From: Ornithinicoccus halotolerans
Lineage (GTDB): Bacteria; Actinomycetota; Actinomycetes; Actinomycetales; Dermatophilaceae
Reading direction: 5' to 3'
Assembly: GCF_009602535.1 (NCBI RefSeq)
Contig: NZ_WIQI01000005.1
Location: 20,095 to 84,094 of the forward strand
DNA: 64,000 nucleotides
Positions 41,066 to 48,779 of this stretch are shown in pieces (position 1 is the stretch's first letter; each line of letters starts with the position of its first letter). The translations under genes and the position numbers were made by a program. The notes under the pieces were generated by a model, which did no database searches, was not told the origin of the DNA, and saw nothing but the letters and a program-made list of their open reading frames with translations.

Positions 41066-42217
41066 TCAAGCGATGCCATGAGCGGTCTGGGCGGCGCCCC
41101 GGCTCAGGTCGAAGGCGTGGGCGCGGCGGGCGAACTCGGTCACCAGCGTGGCGGTGTGCTCGACGTCGCTGAGCTGGGCGGTCTCCACCGGCGAGTGGGT
41201 GTAGCGGCAGGGGATGCCCAGTGAGACTGCGGCGATCCCCTCCGCGGTGGCCATGGGGAGGTAGGAGGCGTCGTTGAGGCAGCCGATCACGGCGTCGTAC
41301 TGCAGCGGGACCCCGGTGGCACCGGCGGCTTCCTCGACGCCCCGGACGAGTGCGGGGTGCGGGACCAGCCCACCCAGCGTGCCGCGGCCGTGGAAGGTCA
41401 GCCGGGACAGCGAGGGTCCCAGCCCGAGCGAGGAGGTGCCCTGGCCGGACAGGTCGGGAGGGTCGGTGGCCGGCACGATGTCCGTGACCAGCGCGATATC
41501 GGGACGCAGCCGCTCGGCCATGGCCAGCGTGCCCTTCAGGTTGAACTCCTCCAGGCACGAGAAGACCACGTGCACCCGTGCGTCGGGCGGGTCCTCGGCC
41601 AGGTCGGTGAGAGCACGCATCATCGCTGCGACGCCCACCCTGTTGTCCAGCGACTTGCCCGAGAACCGGCCCCCGGTGAACTCGGTCCAGCTGGGGGCGT
41701 AGGTGACGGGATCACCGACCCGCACGCCCGCGTGCTCGGCATCGGCGGCTGAGGAGAAGCCAGCGTCGAGGTACAGGTCGGTCGCCGGGTGAGCCACGTA
41801 CTTCTCCGACGCATCGGTCAGGTGGTGCGCCTTGCTGCCGACCACGGCAGGCAGGTCACCACCCGCGGTGTGCACGACCAGGCGCAGCGCCGGCAGCACC
41901 CGCTCGGGCATGCCGCCTAGCCGGTGCACGCGCAGCCAGCCGTCCTCCTCGATCGCACGGATCACGAGGCCCAGCTCGTCCAGGTGGGCCACCAGCATCA
42001 CGGCGGTGCCGGCGTCCTCGGGGCCGACCGACACGGCAACCTGACCCAGCCGGTCCACCTGCTGCTGCCAGCCACGGGCGGAGGACCAGCTGGACACCGC
42101 GGCGGTGAGCCGGTCCTCGTTGCCGGTCGGGGCAGCGACGGACGACAGCTCCCGGATCAGGCCCAGCAGGTCACCGTCCGGGGCCCACGACTCGGGCCCG
42201 ATGTCGTCCGGCTGCAT
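41066..42217 (-). CDS. M42 family metallopeptidase-like protein (SgcX-like)
   Basis: 383 residues. M42 features: LSSVAAPTGNEDRL at the N-terminus, VMLVAHLDELGLVIRAI with the first zinc His and Asp, FSGKSLDNRVGVAAMM with the bridging Asp, VVFSCLEEFNLKGT with the catalytic Glu (EE), ALVTDIVP with the zinc Asp, and GIPCRYTHSPVETAQLSDVEHTATLV with the last His. All metal positions appear intact. M42 enzymes are usually aminopeptidases, but some members (FrvX, SgcX) sit in sugar operons with unknown function. It is the first gene of the minus-strand operon. Confidence 0.88.
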   Translation of the reverse strand: MQPDDIGPESWAPDGDLLGLIRELSSVAAPTGNEDRLTAAVSSWSSARGWQQQVDRLGQVAVSVGPEDAGTAVMLVAHLDELGLVIRAIEEDGWLRVHRLGGMPERVLPALRLVVHTAGGDLPAVVGSKAHHLTDASEKYVAHPATDLYLDAGFSSAADAEHAGVRVGDPVTYAPSWTEFTGGRFSGKSLDNRVGVAAMMRALTDLAEDPPDARVHVVFSCLEEFNLKGTLAMAERLRPDIALVTDIVPATDPPDLSGQGTSSLGLGPSLSRLTFHGRGTLGGLVPHPALVRGVEEAAGATGVPLQYDAVIGCLNDASYLPMATAEGIAAVSLGIPCRYTHSPVETAQLSDVEHTATLVTEFARRAHAFDLSRGAAQTAHGIA

Positions 42218-42262
42218 TGACGTCTCCCTCGTGGCTGGGGCTGCGCGATCTCCGGCTCACTC

Positions 42263-42316
42263 TGCACGACCTCGTGCATAATGACGAGGGTGGCCTCGGA
42301 AATGTGCGCGAAATGT
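42263..42316. promoter_or_regulatory. Divergent promoter/operator region of the DeoR-controlled catabolic locus
   Basis: Several symmetric elements are packed here: TGCACG-N4-CGTGCA (42263-42278), CCTCGT-N8-ACGAGG (42270-42289) and a direct repeat GAAATGT at 42299 and 42310, exactly 11 bp apart. CATAAT (42277-42282) is a good -10 candidate for the DeoR-kinase transcript. Direct repeats one helical turn apart are typical of DeoR-family targets. The region separates the M42 and DeoR genes, so one site cluster can control both operons. Confidence 0.5.
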
Positions 42317-42386
42317 TGCAGAACCAGGCAACCGGCTCCCGGTTCCGTGCAACGGATGCACGACTGGGCGGTGGTGGGGGGACGCG

Positions 42387-43160
42387 GTGCGGGCCACTGA
42401 CCGTCGGGACGAGATCCTGCGCCTGGTGCGGGAGGAGGGGTACGTCAACGCCGCGGCCCTGGCCCAGCGGCTCAACGTCGACACCTCGACCGTGCGGCGC
42501 GACCTGGCGCGGCTGGAGCAGCTGGGGCTGGTCGACCGTAGCCACGGTGGTGCGATCCGGCGCCGTGACGAGCCGGAGGTGCCCTACCAGGTGAAGCTGG
42601 AGCAACGCGTCGCCGAGAAGGAGGCCATCGGTCGCGCGGCCGCCGCGCAGGTCCCCGACGGCGGTTCCGTCATGCTCGACTCCGGGTCGACGACGCTCAT
42701 GGTGGCCCGGGCGCTGTCCGGTCGGCGGAACCTGACCGTCGTGACCGCTGACGTACGCATCGCCGCCGAGCTGGTCACCCGTCCAGACGTGCGGCTGATC
42801 GTGCCTGGGGGAGAGTCGGTCCCGGACACCACCACGGTGGTGAGCCAGGAGGCGGTCGAGCTGGTGCAGCGGATGCACGTGGACCTGACGGTGCTGGGCG
42901 TCGATGCCCTCGACCGCGACGGCGCGACCAGCTTCACGAGTACCGTCGTGCCCCTCAAGCGCGCCATGATCGCCTCGGGCCGGCGGACCGTGATCGTGGC
43001 GGACAGCTCCAAGCTCGGCCGGCGCCAGCTGGTCCGGGTGGCCAGTCTGGAGGAGGTGGACGAGGTGATCACCGACGCGGGAGCCGATCCTCGCCTGGTC
43101 GACCAGTTCCCGGTCCCGGTCCAGGCGGTGGGGGCCGAAACGGAGAAGGTGGTGCGCTGA
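42387..43160 (+). CDS. DeoR family transcriptional regulator
   Basis: 257 residues from GTG 42387. N-terminal DeoR helix-turn-helix: RRDEILRLVREEGYVNAAALAQRLNVDTSTVRRDLARLEQLGLVDRSHGGAI. C-terminal sugar-phosphate-sensing domain: VMLDSGSTTLMVARAL, GVDALDRDGATSFT, VIVADSSKLGRRQLVRVASLEEVDEVITD. The D.GST and 'vaDssK' motifs that bind phosphosugars are present. It is divergent from the seven-gene ABC/DhaKL operon and overlaps the FGGY kinase by 1 bp (TGATG). Probably a repressor relieved by a phosphorylated intermediate of this pathway. Confidence 0.93.
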   Translation: MRATDRRDEILRLVREEGYVNAAALAQRLNVDTSTVRRDLARLEQLGLVDRSHGGAIRRRDEPEVPYQVKLEQRVAEKEAIGRAAAAQVPDGGSVMLDSGSTTLMVARALSGRRNLTVVTADVRIAAELVTRPDVRLIVPGGESVPDTTTVVSQEAVELVQRMHVDLTVLGVDALDRDGATSFTSTVVPLKRAMIASGRRTVIVADSSKLGRRQLVRVASLEEVDEVITDAGADPRLVDQFPVPVQAVGAETEKVVR

Positions 43161-44614
43161 TGTTCCTGGGGATCGACATCGGGACGGGGTCCTCCAAGGC
43201 CGTCCTCGCCAACGCCAAGGGTGCGGTGGTCCGCCAGGCGAGCCGCGGCCACCGCACCTGCACGCCGCGTCCCGGCTGGTACGAGCACGACGCCGACGGC
43301 GTCTGGTGGGACGACGTCGTCGCCCTGTGTCAGGAGGTGCTCCGGCCCGGCGAGGACGTCGAGGCGGTGGGGGTGAGCGGCATCGGGCCGGCTCTGGTCG
43401 TCACCGACGCGGACGACCGGCCGCTGCGTCCGGGCATCCTCTACGGCATCGACACCCGTGCCGCTGCGCAGGCCGAGCAGGAGAACCAGCGCCTCGGAGA
43501 GGCGGCGATCCGCCGGCTGGGCAATCCGATCAGCACCCAGTCCGTAGGCCCCAAGCTGGCCTGGCTCCAGCAGCACGAGCCAGAGGTATGGAGCCGGGTC
43601 CGCCGGTGGTACTCGGCGCCGGGCTGGGTCGTGCGACAGCTGACGGGGGAGTACACGCTTGATCGCTATTCCGCCTCGGCCTCGGACCCGCTGTACGACA
43701 TGACCACGCGGGGGCTGTGGGACGAGGAGTGGGGCCGCTACCCACAGCTGGAGCGTCCACGGCTGGCAGAGTGTGCCGAGGTGGTCGGCGCCGTCAGGTC
43801 CGCCGCCGCCGAGGAGACCGGGATCCCAGTCGGGACGCCGGTGGTGGCCGGGACCATCGACGCCATGGCCGAGGCCTACAGCGCCGGCGTCACCACGGCG
43901 GGGGACACGATGGTGATGTACGGGTCCACGCTCTTTCTCATCCAGGTCGTAGACGACCTCATCCCGAGCCGGCTGCTGTGGGCGACCGAGGGGCTGGCCC
44001 CGGATCGCTCCAGCCTCGCAGCCGGCATGGCCACCGGCGGCCTGGTGACATCCTGGCTCGCCGAGGTCCTGGGGCGCGACTACGACGAGCTGGTGACCGC
44101 CGCTCAGCAGGTCCCGGCGGGCAGCGAGGGGTTGCTGCTGCTGCCCTATCTCTCCGGCGAGCGCACGCCGGTCTACGACCCCGCGGCTCGGGGTTCCTGG
44201 ACGGGTCTCACCCTCGGTCATGGGCCCGGTCACCTCTACCGCTCCGCGCTGGAGGGGGTCTGTCTCGGGGTCCGCCACAACCTGCAGGCGATGGCCGACC
44301 TCGGCGCCCCCGCCCGTCGCCTGGTCGCCGTCGGCGGTGGCACGGCGCAACGGCTCTGGCTGCAGATCCTCAGTGACGCCACCGGCCTGCCGCAGGACCT
44401 CCCGACGCTCACTGTCGGTGCCTCCTACGGAGACGCACGGCTCGCGGCGGACGCTGCCGGTGTCGACACGCGGTCCTGGAACCCGGTGGCCGAGCGCATC
44501 GAGCCCGACCCCGAGGCACGGGCGGTCTACGACGAGCTGTTCGAGGTCTACACGGACGCCTACCGGGGGGCGGCGCCCACCATGCACCGACTGGCCGAGC
44601 TCGCCCGCGGGTGA
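43160..44614 (+). CDS. FGGY family carbohydrate kinase
   Basis: 484 residues. The N-terminal phosphate-1 motif LGIDIGTGSSKAVLAN, substrate region VGVSGIGPALVVTD, ILYGIDTRAAAQ, a catalytic-Asp segment VVAGTIDAMAEAYSAGVT, and the adenosine motif LVAVGGGTAQRLWLQILSDATG with the FGGY signature region around it. No frameshift. Family members phosphorylate pentuloses, tetrulose or polyols with ATP. It is cotranscribed with the DeoR regulator; together with the DhaK-DhaL kinase the locus has two kinases of different fold, so two related substrates or sequential steps are possible. Confidence 0.92.
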   Translation: MFLGIDIGTGSSKAVLANAKGAVVRQASRGHRTCTPRPGWYEHDADGVWWDDVVALCQEVLRPGEDVEAVGVSGIGPALVVTDADDRPLRPGILYGIDTRAAAQAEQENQRLGEAAIRRLGNPISTQSVGPKLAWLQQHEPEVWSRVRRWYSAPGWVVRQLTGEYTLDRYSASASDPLYDMTTRGLWDEEWGRYPQLERPRLAECAEVVGAVRSAAAEETGIPVGTPVVAGTIDAMAEAYSAGVTTAGDTMVMYGSTLFLIQVVDDLIPSRLLWATEGLAPDRSSLAAGMATGGLVTSWLAEVLGRDYDELVTAAQQVPAGSEGLLLLPYLSGERTPVYDPAARGSWTGLTLGHGPGHLYRSALEGVCLGVRHNLQAMADLGAPARRLVAVGGGTAQRLWLQILSDATGLPQDLPTLTVGASYGDARLAADAAGVDTRSWNPVAERIEPDPEARAVYDELFEVYTDAYRGAAPTMHRLAELARG

Positions 44615-44889
44615 CGCCACCGAACGGGCGGCGCTGCAGGCGCGCACGGGAGGGCCCTGGGCCCGCCCGCATGTCGCTGCCGGGGGTGGACCCAGGGCTC
44701 CGGCAGCAGATCGAGGAGGCCGTGTCACAGCACGGCTGAGGGTTCGCCGGCGCGGTGATCGGCCCGTCCTTGTCAGGCCAACTGGACGGAGCGCCGGCGG
44801 CCTCCTTGCAGAAGAGGCCTGCAGGAATCGCCCTTAAGCCGCCGCGACGCCCCGATCAGGCCAGCGCGGCGCTGACCTCAGTCCGCTGC
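44615..44889. other. Intergenic region between two convergent operons
   Basis: 275 bp between the FGGY kinase and the LacI gene. No supported gene. GGCCTC...GAGGCC (44799-44804 and 44814-44819) could form a short hairpin, a weak candidate terminator. A 22-codon ORF at 44671-44739 has no ribosome-binding site and is not called. Confidence 0.4.
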
Positions 44890-45948
44890 TCACACGGGTG
44901 CCGTCGACTGGCGTCGCACCACGTTCGATTGCCCGCTGATTACCACGTCACCCACCAGCTGCCCCTCCAGCTGCGATATCAGGGCGTCGACCGCTCGCTC
45001 GCCGAGCTCCTCGAGCGAGGTGGAGACGCAGGTCAGCGGCGGGTCGAGGTACCTCGCCAGCGGGGAGTCGTCGAAGCTGATGACCGAGAGGCCGCCCGGA
45101 GCAGGGCGGCCCAGGGCGCGCGCCGCATGGAGCACCCCCACCGCCTGCGTCAGGGAGCTGACGTACACCCCGGTGACCTCCGGGTGCCGCCGCAGCAGGC
45201 GGGAGGTCGCCTCCGCGCCGCCCTCCTCGTCGAAGGTGCCGTGAACGACCGGGCCGCGGCCCAGCCCGTGGCTGGCCAGCGCCGCCTGGTAGCCCTTCTC
45301 GCGCTCGTGCGCCGAGGTGACGTCCACGGGACCGGCGATGTGTGCCAGCCGTCGGTGACCGAGGGACAGCAGGTGTTCCACGGCCAGCGCGCTCGCCTCG
45401 CGGAAGTCCAGGTAGACGTTGCGGTGCGAACCGGCGACGGGCCGGTTGACGAAGACGTGCGGGAAGGCTGCGAGGTCCCGTTCGAACAGGGGGTGGCCCG
45501 GGCGCGCCGTGCCGATCAGCAGCCCGTCCACCCGCCCCGACCGCACCAGGTCGGTGACCTGCTCCGTGGCCTCCACCCCCGGGTCCTCCTCGACGACCAC
45601 GACCATGTAGTGGCGGGCGAGGGCACGCACGAAGGCGCCTCGGAGGATGCGGGAGAACACGGGGTTGCTGAGGTCGGGCAGCAGCAGCGCCAGCGCCCCA
45701 GCCTCACCGCTGGCCAGGGCACGCGCGCCGGAGTGGGGCTGGTAGCCGAGTCGTTCCGCCGCCTGGGCCACCCGCGCGCGCGTCTCCTCGCGCACCTTCA
45801 GCGTCGGGTCCTGGTTGAGAACGCGCGAGGCGACCGACTTGGTCACGTTGGCCTCGGCCGCCACGTCCGACAGCCGGGCCCGCAGACCGGCGGGAGAGTC
45901 ATTCGCTCGCAGCCGGTCGGCGCCGGCGCCTTGACGATCATCGACCAC
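44890..45948 (-). CDS. LacI family transcriptional regulator
   Basis: 352 residues from GTG 45948. DNA-binding domain: RLSDVAAEANVTKSVASRVLNQDPTLKVREETRARVAQAAERLGYQP, with the hinge helix 'ARALASG'. The periplasmic-binding-type sensor domain follows: ALLLPDLSNPVFSRILRG, GRVDGLLIGTA, LGHRRLAHIAGP, VISFDDSPLARYLDPPLTCVSTSLEELGERAV. It is divergent from the dehydratase/TRAP operon with a perfect palindrome in between, so it almost certainly represses that operon. The effector is probably the sugar acid imported by the TRAP transporter. Confidence 0.94.
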   Translation of the reverse strand: MVDDRQGAGADRLRANDSPAGLRARLSDVAAEANVTKSVASRVLNQDPTLKVREETRARVAQAAERLGYQPHSGARALASGEAGALALLLPDLSNPVFSRILRGAFVRALARHYMVVVVEEDPGVEATEQVTDLVRSGRVDGLLIGTARPGHPLFERDLAAFPHVFVNRPVAGSHRNVYLDFREASALAVEHLLSLGHRRLAHIAGPVDVTSAHEREKGYQAALASHGLGRGPVVHGTFDEEGGAEATSRLLRRHPEVTGVYVSSLTQAVGVLHAARALGRPAPGGLSVISFDDSPLARYLDPPLTCVSTSLEELGERAVDALISQLEGQLVGDVVISGQSNVVRRQSTAPV

Positions 45949-45967
45949 CGTGTGAGGGTAGCGCTGA

Positions 45968-45983
45968 AGAAAACCGGTTTTCT
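45968..45983. promoter_or_regulatory. LacI operator between the LacI gene and the dehydratase/TRAP operon
   Basis: AGAAAACCGGTTTTCT is a perfect 16-bp palindrome with a central CG, and is strikingly A/T-rich for this genome. It directly abuts the AGGAGG ribosome-binding site (45984-45989) of the dehydratase gene, so a bound repressor would block transcription. Also 20 bp from the LacI start, allowing autorepression. Confidence 0.78.
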
Positions 45984-45993
45984 AGGAGGCGAT

Positions 45994-47085
45994 GTGGCCG
46001 CGATCGATGCGGTGGAGGTGCGCTGCTACCAGGTACCGCTCGCGACGGTGCTGACCGACAGCACCCACGGGGTGATGGCCGACTTCGAGCTCGTCACGGT
46101 GCAGGTCCGCGACGTCGATGGTGTCGAGGGGCTCGGCTACACCTACGCGGTCAACTCGGGCGCCGAGGCGTTCCGTGTCCTGATCGAGGGCTACCTGGTC
46201 GACGTCCTGGTCGGCCGCGAGGCCGAGGAGATCGAGCGTCGGTGGCAGGACATGTGGTGGCGCGTCCACTACGCCGGCCGTGGCGGGCACGCCACCTCGG
46301 CGATCTCCGCCGTGGACATCGCGCTGTGGGACCTCAAGGCGCGCCGGCTCGACGCCCCGCTGTGGCGAGTGCTGGGTGGGTACGACCCCCGGGTCCCGGT
46401 CTACGCGGGGGGAGTGGATCTGGAGCTGCCGCTCGACGCGCTGCTCGACCAGGCCGACCGGTTCCGCGCCGCAGGGTTCGGCGCCATCAAGATGAAGGTC
46501 GGCCGGCCCCGGCTCCGTGAGGACGTGGAGCGGGTCACGGCCATGCGGGAGCACCTCGGGGAGGACTTCCCGCTCATGGTCGACGCGAACATGCGCTGGA
46601 GCGCCGACGAGGCGGTGCGGGCGGCCCGGCAGCTGCAGGACCTGCAGCTGCTGTGGGTCGAGGAGCCGACGATCCCCGAGGACGTGGAGGGACACCGGCG
46701 GGTCGTGGTCGAGGGCGGGGTGGCCGTGGCGGCGGGGGAGAACCTGCACACCCTGCACGAGTTCGAGCGGGTCATCTCCGCGGGAGCCGTGACCTTCCCC
46801 GAGCCCGACGTCGCCAACTGCGGAGGCATCACCGTGTTCCGGAAGATCGCCGCGCTGGCGGAGGCACGGAACCTGCCGGTCACGTCGCACGGAGTGCACG
46901 ACCTCACGCTGCCGATCCTGGCGTCGGTGCCGAACCGCACCTACATGGAGGCGCACGGCTTCTCGCTGGACGAGTACCTGGCCGAGCCGATGCGGGTCGT
47001 CGATGGCCACGTCGTCGCCAGCGACCGGCCGGGCCATGGGCTGCAGCTGGACTGGACCCGGCTGCAGCAGCACAGCGTCAACTGA
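45994..47085 (+). CDS. Enolase-superfamily sugar-acid dehydratase (mandelate racemase/muconate lactonizing family)
   Basis: 363 residues from GTG 45994, right after AGGAGG. Catalytic residues seen: KxK (K166, K168 in IKMKVG), metal ligands D197 (VDANMRW), E223 (VEEPTIPED) and E249 (GENLHT), and general acid/base H299 in TSHGVHD. KxK with a C-terminal His is the mandelate-racemase subgroup arrangement used by sugar-acid dehydratases such as L-talarate/galactarate and L-fuconate dehydratase. Known chemistry: proton abstraction and loss of water to a 2-keto-3-deoxy acid. The TRAP genes that follow (48 bp) probably import the acid. The exact substrate cannot be read from sequence. Confidence 0.9.
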   Translation: MAAIDAVEVRCYQVPLATVLTDSTHGVMADFELVTVQVRDVDGVEGLGYTYAVNSGAEAFRVLIEGYLVDVLVGREAEEIERRWQDMWWRVHYAGRGGHATSAISAVDIALWDLKARRLDAPLWRVLGGYDPRVPVYAGGVDLELPLDALLDQADRFRAAGFGAIKMKVGRPRLREDVERVTAMREHLGEDFPLMVDANMRWSADEAVRAARQLQDLQLLWVEEPTIPEDVEGHRRVVVEGGVAVAAGENLHTLHEFERVISAGAVTFPEPDVANCGGITVFRKIAALAEARNLPVTSHGVHDLTLPILASVPNRTYMEAHGFSLDEYLAEPMRVVDGHVVASDRPGHGLQLDWTRLQQHSVN

Positions 47086-47133
47086 TCAGTCACCGAGGCG
47101 GCGAGAGCCGTCCCAGTCAAGAGGAGGAGCGCG

Positions 47134-48216
47134 ATGAAGCGCAGCACGAGTACCCACGGCAGCACGAGGACCGGCCGGTTGCCCCGTCGCGGGACGGCGA
47201 TGGCGGCAGCGTTCGCGACCATGGTCGGGATGGCCGGATGCGCCGGCGAGATCGGCGGCGGCTCGGGTGACGACGAGGGAGGCGCCACCGGCGAGGGTGG
47301 CGAGCAGGAGACGCGGGCCCTCGACATGGCGTCGGTCTACGACGCCGAGGCGCCGCAGTCGCAGGCAGCGGTCGAGTTCGGCTCGCTGCTGGAGGAGTGC
47401 ACCGATGGCGCGCTGACGGTGAACTTCTACCCGAACGGCTCGCTGGGCACGGAGAACGACAACTTCGACCAGGTCAGCAGCGGCGAGCTGGACATGACGC
47501 TCGCGGGCGCGGTCGGGCCCAACATGTTCGCGCCCGAGTACATGTTCTACCAGGCGCCCTTCATGATGCAGGACCAGGAGCACGTCCAGGCCTTCATCGA
47601 CAGCGAGCTGCACGACGAGTTCGTGGGGGCGATGGATGAGCACAACGTCCACCTGCTCTCGCACATCCACCGGGGCGTGCGGCACTCGACGTCCAACCAG
47701 GCCTTCACGACACCCGATGAGCTCGCCGGGACGGCCTTCCGGCTGCCGGAGATCCCGGTCTGGGTCACCATCTGGAGCCAGCTGGGCATCGAGGCGACGC
47801 CCGTCGCCCTCCCGGAGCTCTACAGCGCCCTGCAGACCGGCGTGGTCGGTGCCTCGGAGGGGCCCTATGAGCAGTTCGCCACCTTCAGCCTGAACGAGGT
47901 GCAGGACTACGTCGTCAACACCGGCCACGTGGTCGAGGTGGTGCAGTTCTGGATCGGGCTGGAGCTGTATGAGTCGCTGCCACAAGACCAGCGCGACTGC
48001 GTCGACCAGGCGTCGGCGGAAGCCGCCGAGATCGGCACGCAGATGGTTGCCGAAGCCAATGACCAGTTCCTGCAGGAGCTGAAGGACGGCGGCATGGAGG
48101 TCATCGAGCCGGACCGGGAGGCCTTCGTCGAGGCCGCCCGGGAGCCGCTGGAGCAGCTCTTCGAGGACGAGTGGACCGTGACCACCTACGACGAAGTGAT
48201 GAGCCTGGCGGACTGA
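47134..48216 (+). CDS. TRAP transporter substrate-binding lipoprotein (DctP family)
   Basis: 360 residues. AAGAGGAGG precedes the ATG. A signal peptide with lipobox GMAGC (Cys36) is followed by a Gly/Ser/acidic linker. The mature DctP pattern is visible: LEECTDGALTVNFYPNGSLGTENDNFDQVSSGELDMTLAG, then FRLPEIPVWVTIWSQLGIEATPVALPELYSALQTGVVGASEGP, where the conserved Arg in 'FRLP' clamps the substrate carboxylate. TRAP systems import organic and sugar acids with sodium; this fits the adjacent dehydratase. Confidence 0.93.
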   Translation: MKRSTSTHGSTRTGRLPRRGTAMAAAFATMVGMAGCAGEIGGGSGDDEGGATGEGGEQETRALDMASVYDAEAPQSQAAVEFGSLLEECTDGALTVNFYPNGSLGTENDNFDQVSSGELDMTLAGAVGPNMFAPEYMFYQAPFMMQDQEHVQAFIDSELHDEFVGAMDEHNVHLLSHIHRGVRHSTSNQAFTTPDELAGTAFRLPEIPVWVTIWSQLGIEATPVALPELYSALQTGVVGASEGPYEQFATFSLNEVQDYVVNTGHVVEVVQFWIGLELYESLPQDQRDCVDQASAEAAEIGTQMVAEANDQFLQELKDGGMEVIEPDREAFVEAAREPLEQLFEDEWTVTTYDEVMSLAD

Positions 48217-48242
48217 CGTCCGGGTTCTGGAAGGAACCGCCC

Positions 48243-48779
48243 ATGGGTACTGTCCGCGCGCTCAAGCGGGGCCTGGACAGGGCGATCGACGTCGTGATGA
48301 TCGCCCTGCTGGCGGGCATCGTCCTCCTGGTCCTCCTGCAGATCGCTCAGCGGCTGCTGCCGATACCGACCATGCTCTGGACCAGCGAGCTGTCGCGGTA
48401 TCTCTTCGTGTACCTGACCTTCATCGGGTCCGCCCTGCTGGTGAAGGAGAAGGGACACATCGCCGTGGACCTGCTGATGGAGCGGCTCCCGGCGCGGGTG
48501 CGGGCGGTGGTGCTGGTGCTCGTCGACCTGGTGGTGCTCGCGTTCCTCTACGTGTTCATCAGCGGCATCCAAGAGCTCACCCTGTCGAACACCGGCACGG
48601 TGGCCGCGACGATGCCGTGGTTCAACCAGTCCTACCTCTACGCCGGTGTGTGGCTGGGCGCCCTGCTGATGTTCCTGTACGTGACGCTGCAGCTCGTCGA
48701 GGGCGTGCGGACAGGGCTGGGTTTCGCCGGGGCGCGCACCGAAGACGCGGGCCGCAACGTTGAACGGGGTGAGGCATGA
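48243..48779 (+). CDS. TRAP transporter small permease (DctQ family)
   Basis: 178 residues from ATG 48243, after GGAAGGAA. Four membrane helices: VVMIALLAGIVLLVLLQIAQRLL, LSRYLFVYLTFIGSALLV, VVLVLVDLVVLAFLYVFIS and YLYAGVWLGALLMFLYVTLQLV. The motif EKGHIAVDLL after helix 2 is the DctQ hallmark. It overlaps the large subunit by 4 bp (ATGA). Confidence 0.93.
   Translation: MGTVRALKRGLDRAIDVVMIALLAGIVLLVLLQIAQRLLPIPTMLWTSELSRYLFVYLTFIGSALLVKEKGHIAVDLLMERLPARVRAVVLVLVDLVVLAFLYVFISGIQELTLSNTGTVAATMPWFNQSYLYAGVWLGALLMFLYVTLQLVEGVRTGLGFAGARTEDAGRNVERGEA

Noticed and set aside
44671..44739. 22-codon ORF between the FGGY kinase and the LacI gene
   Set aside because: No ribosome-binding site, no leaderless -10 box and no similarity; it is short enough to be chance.
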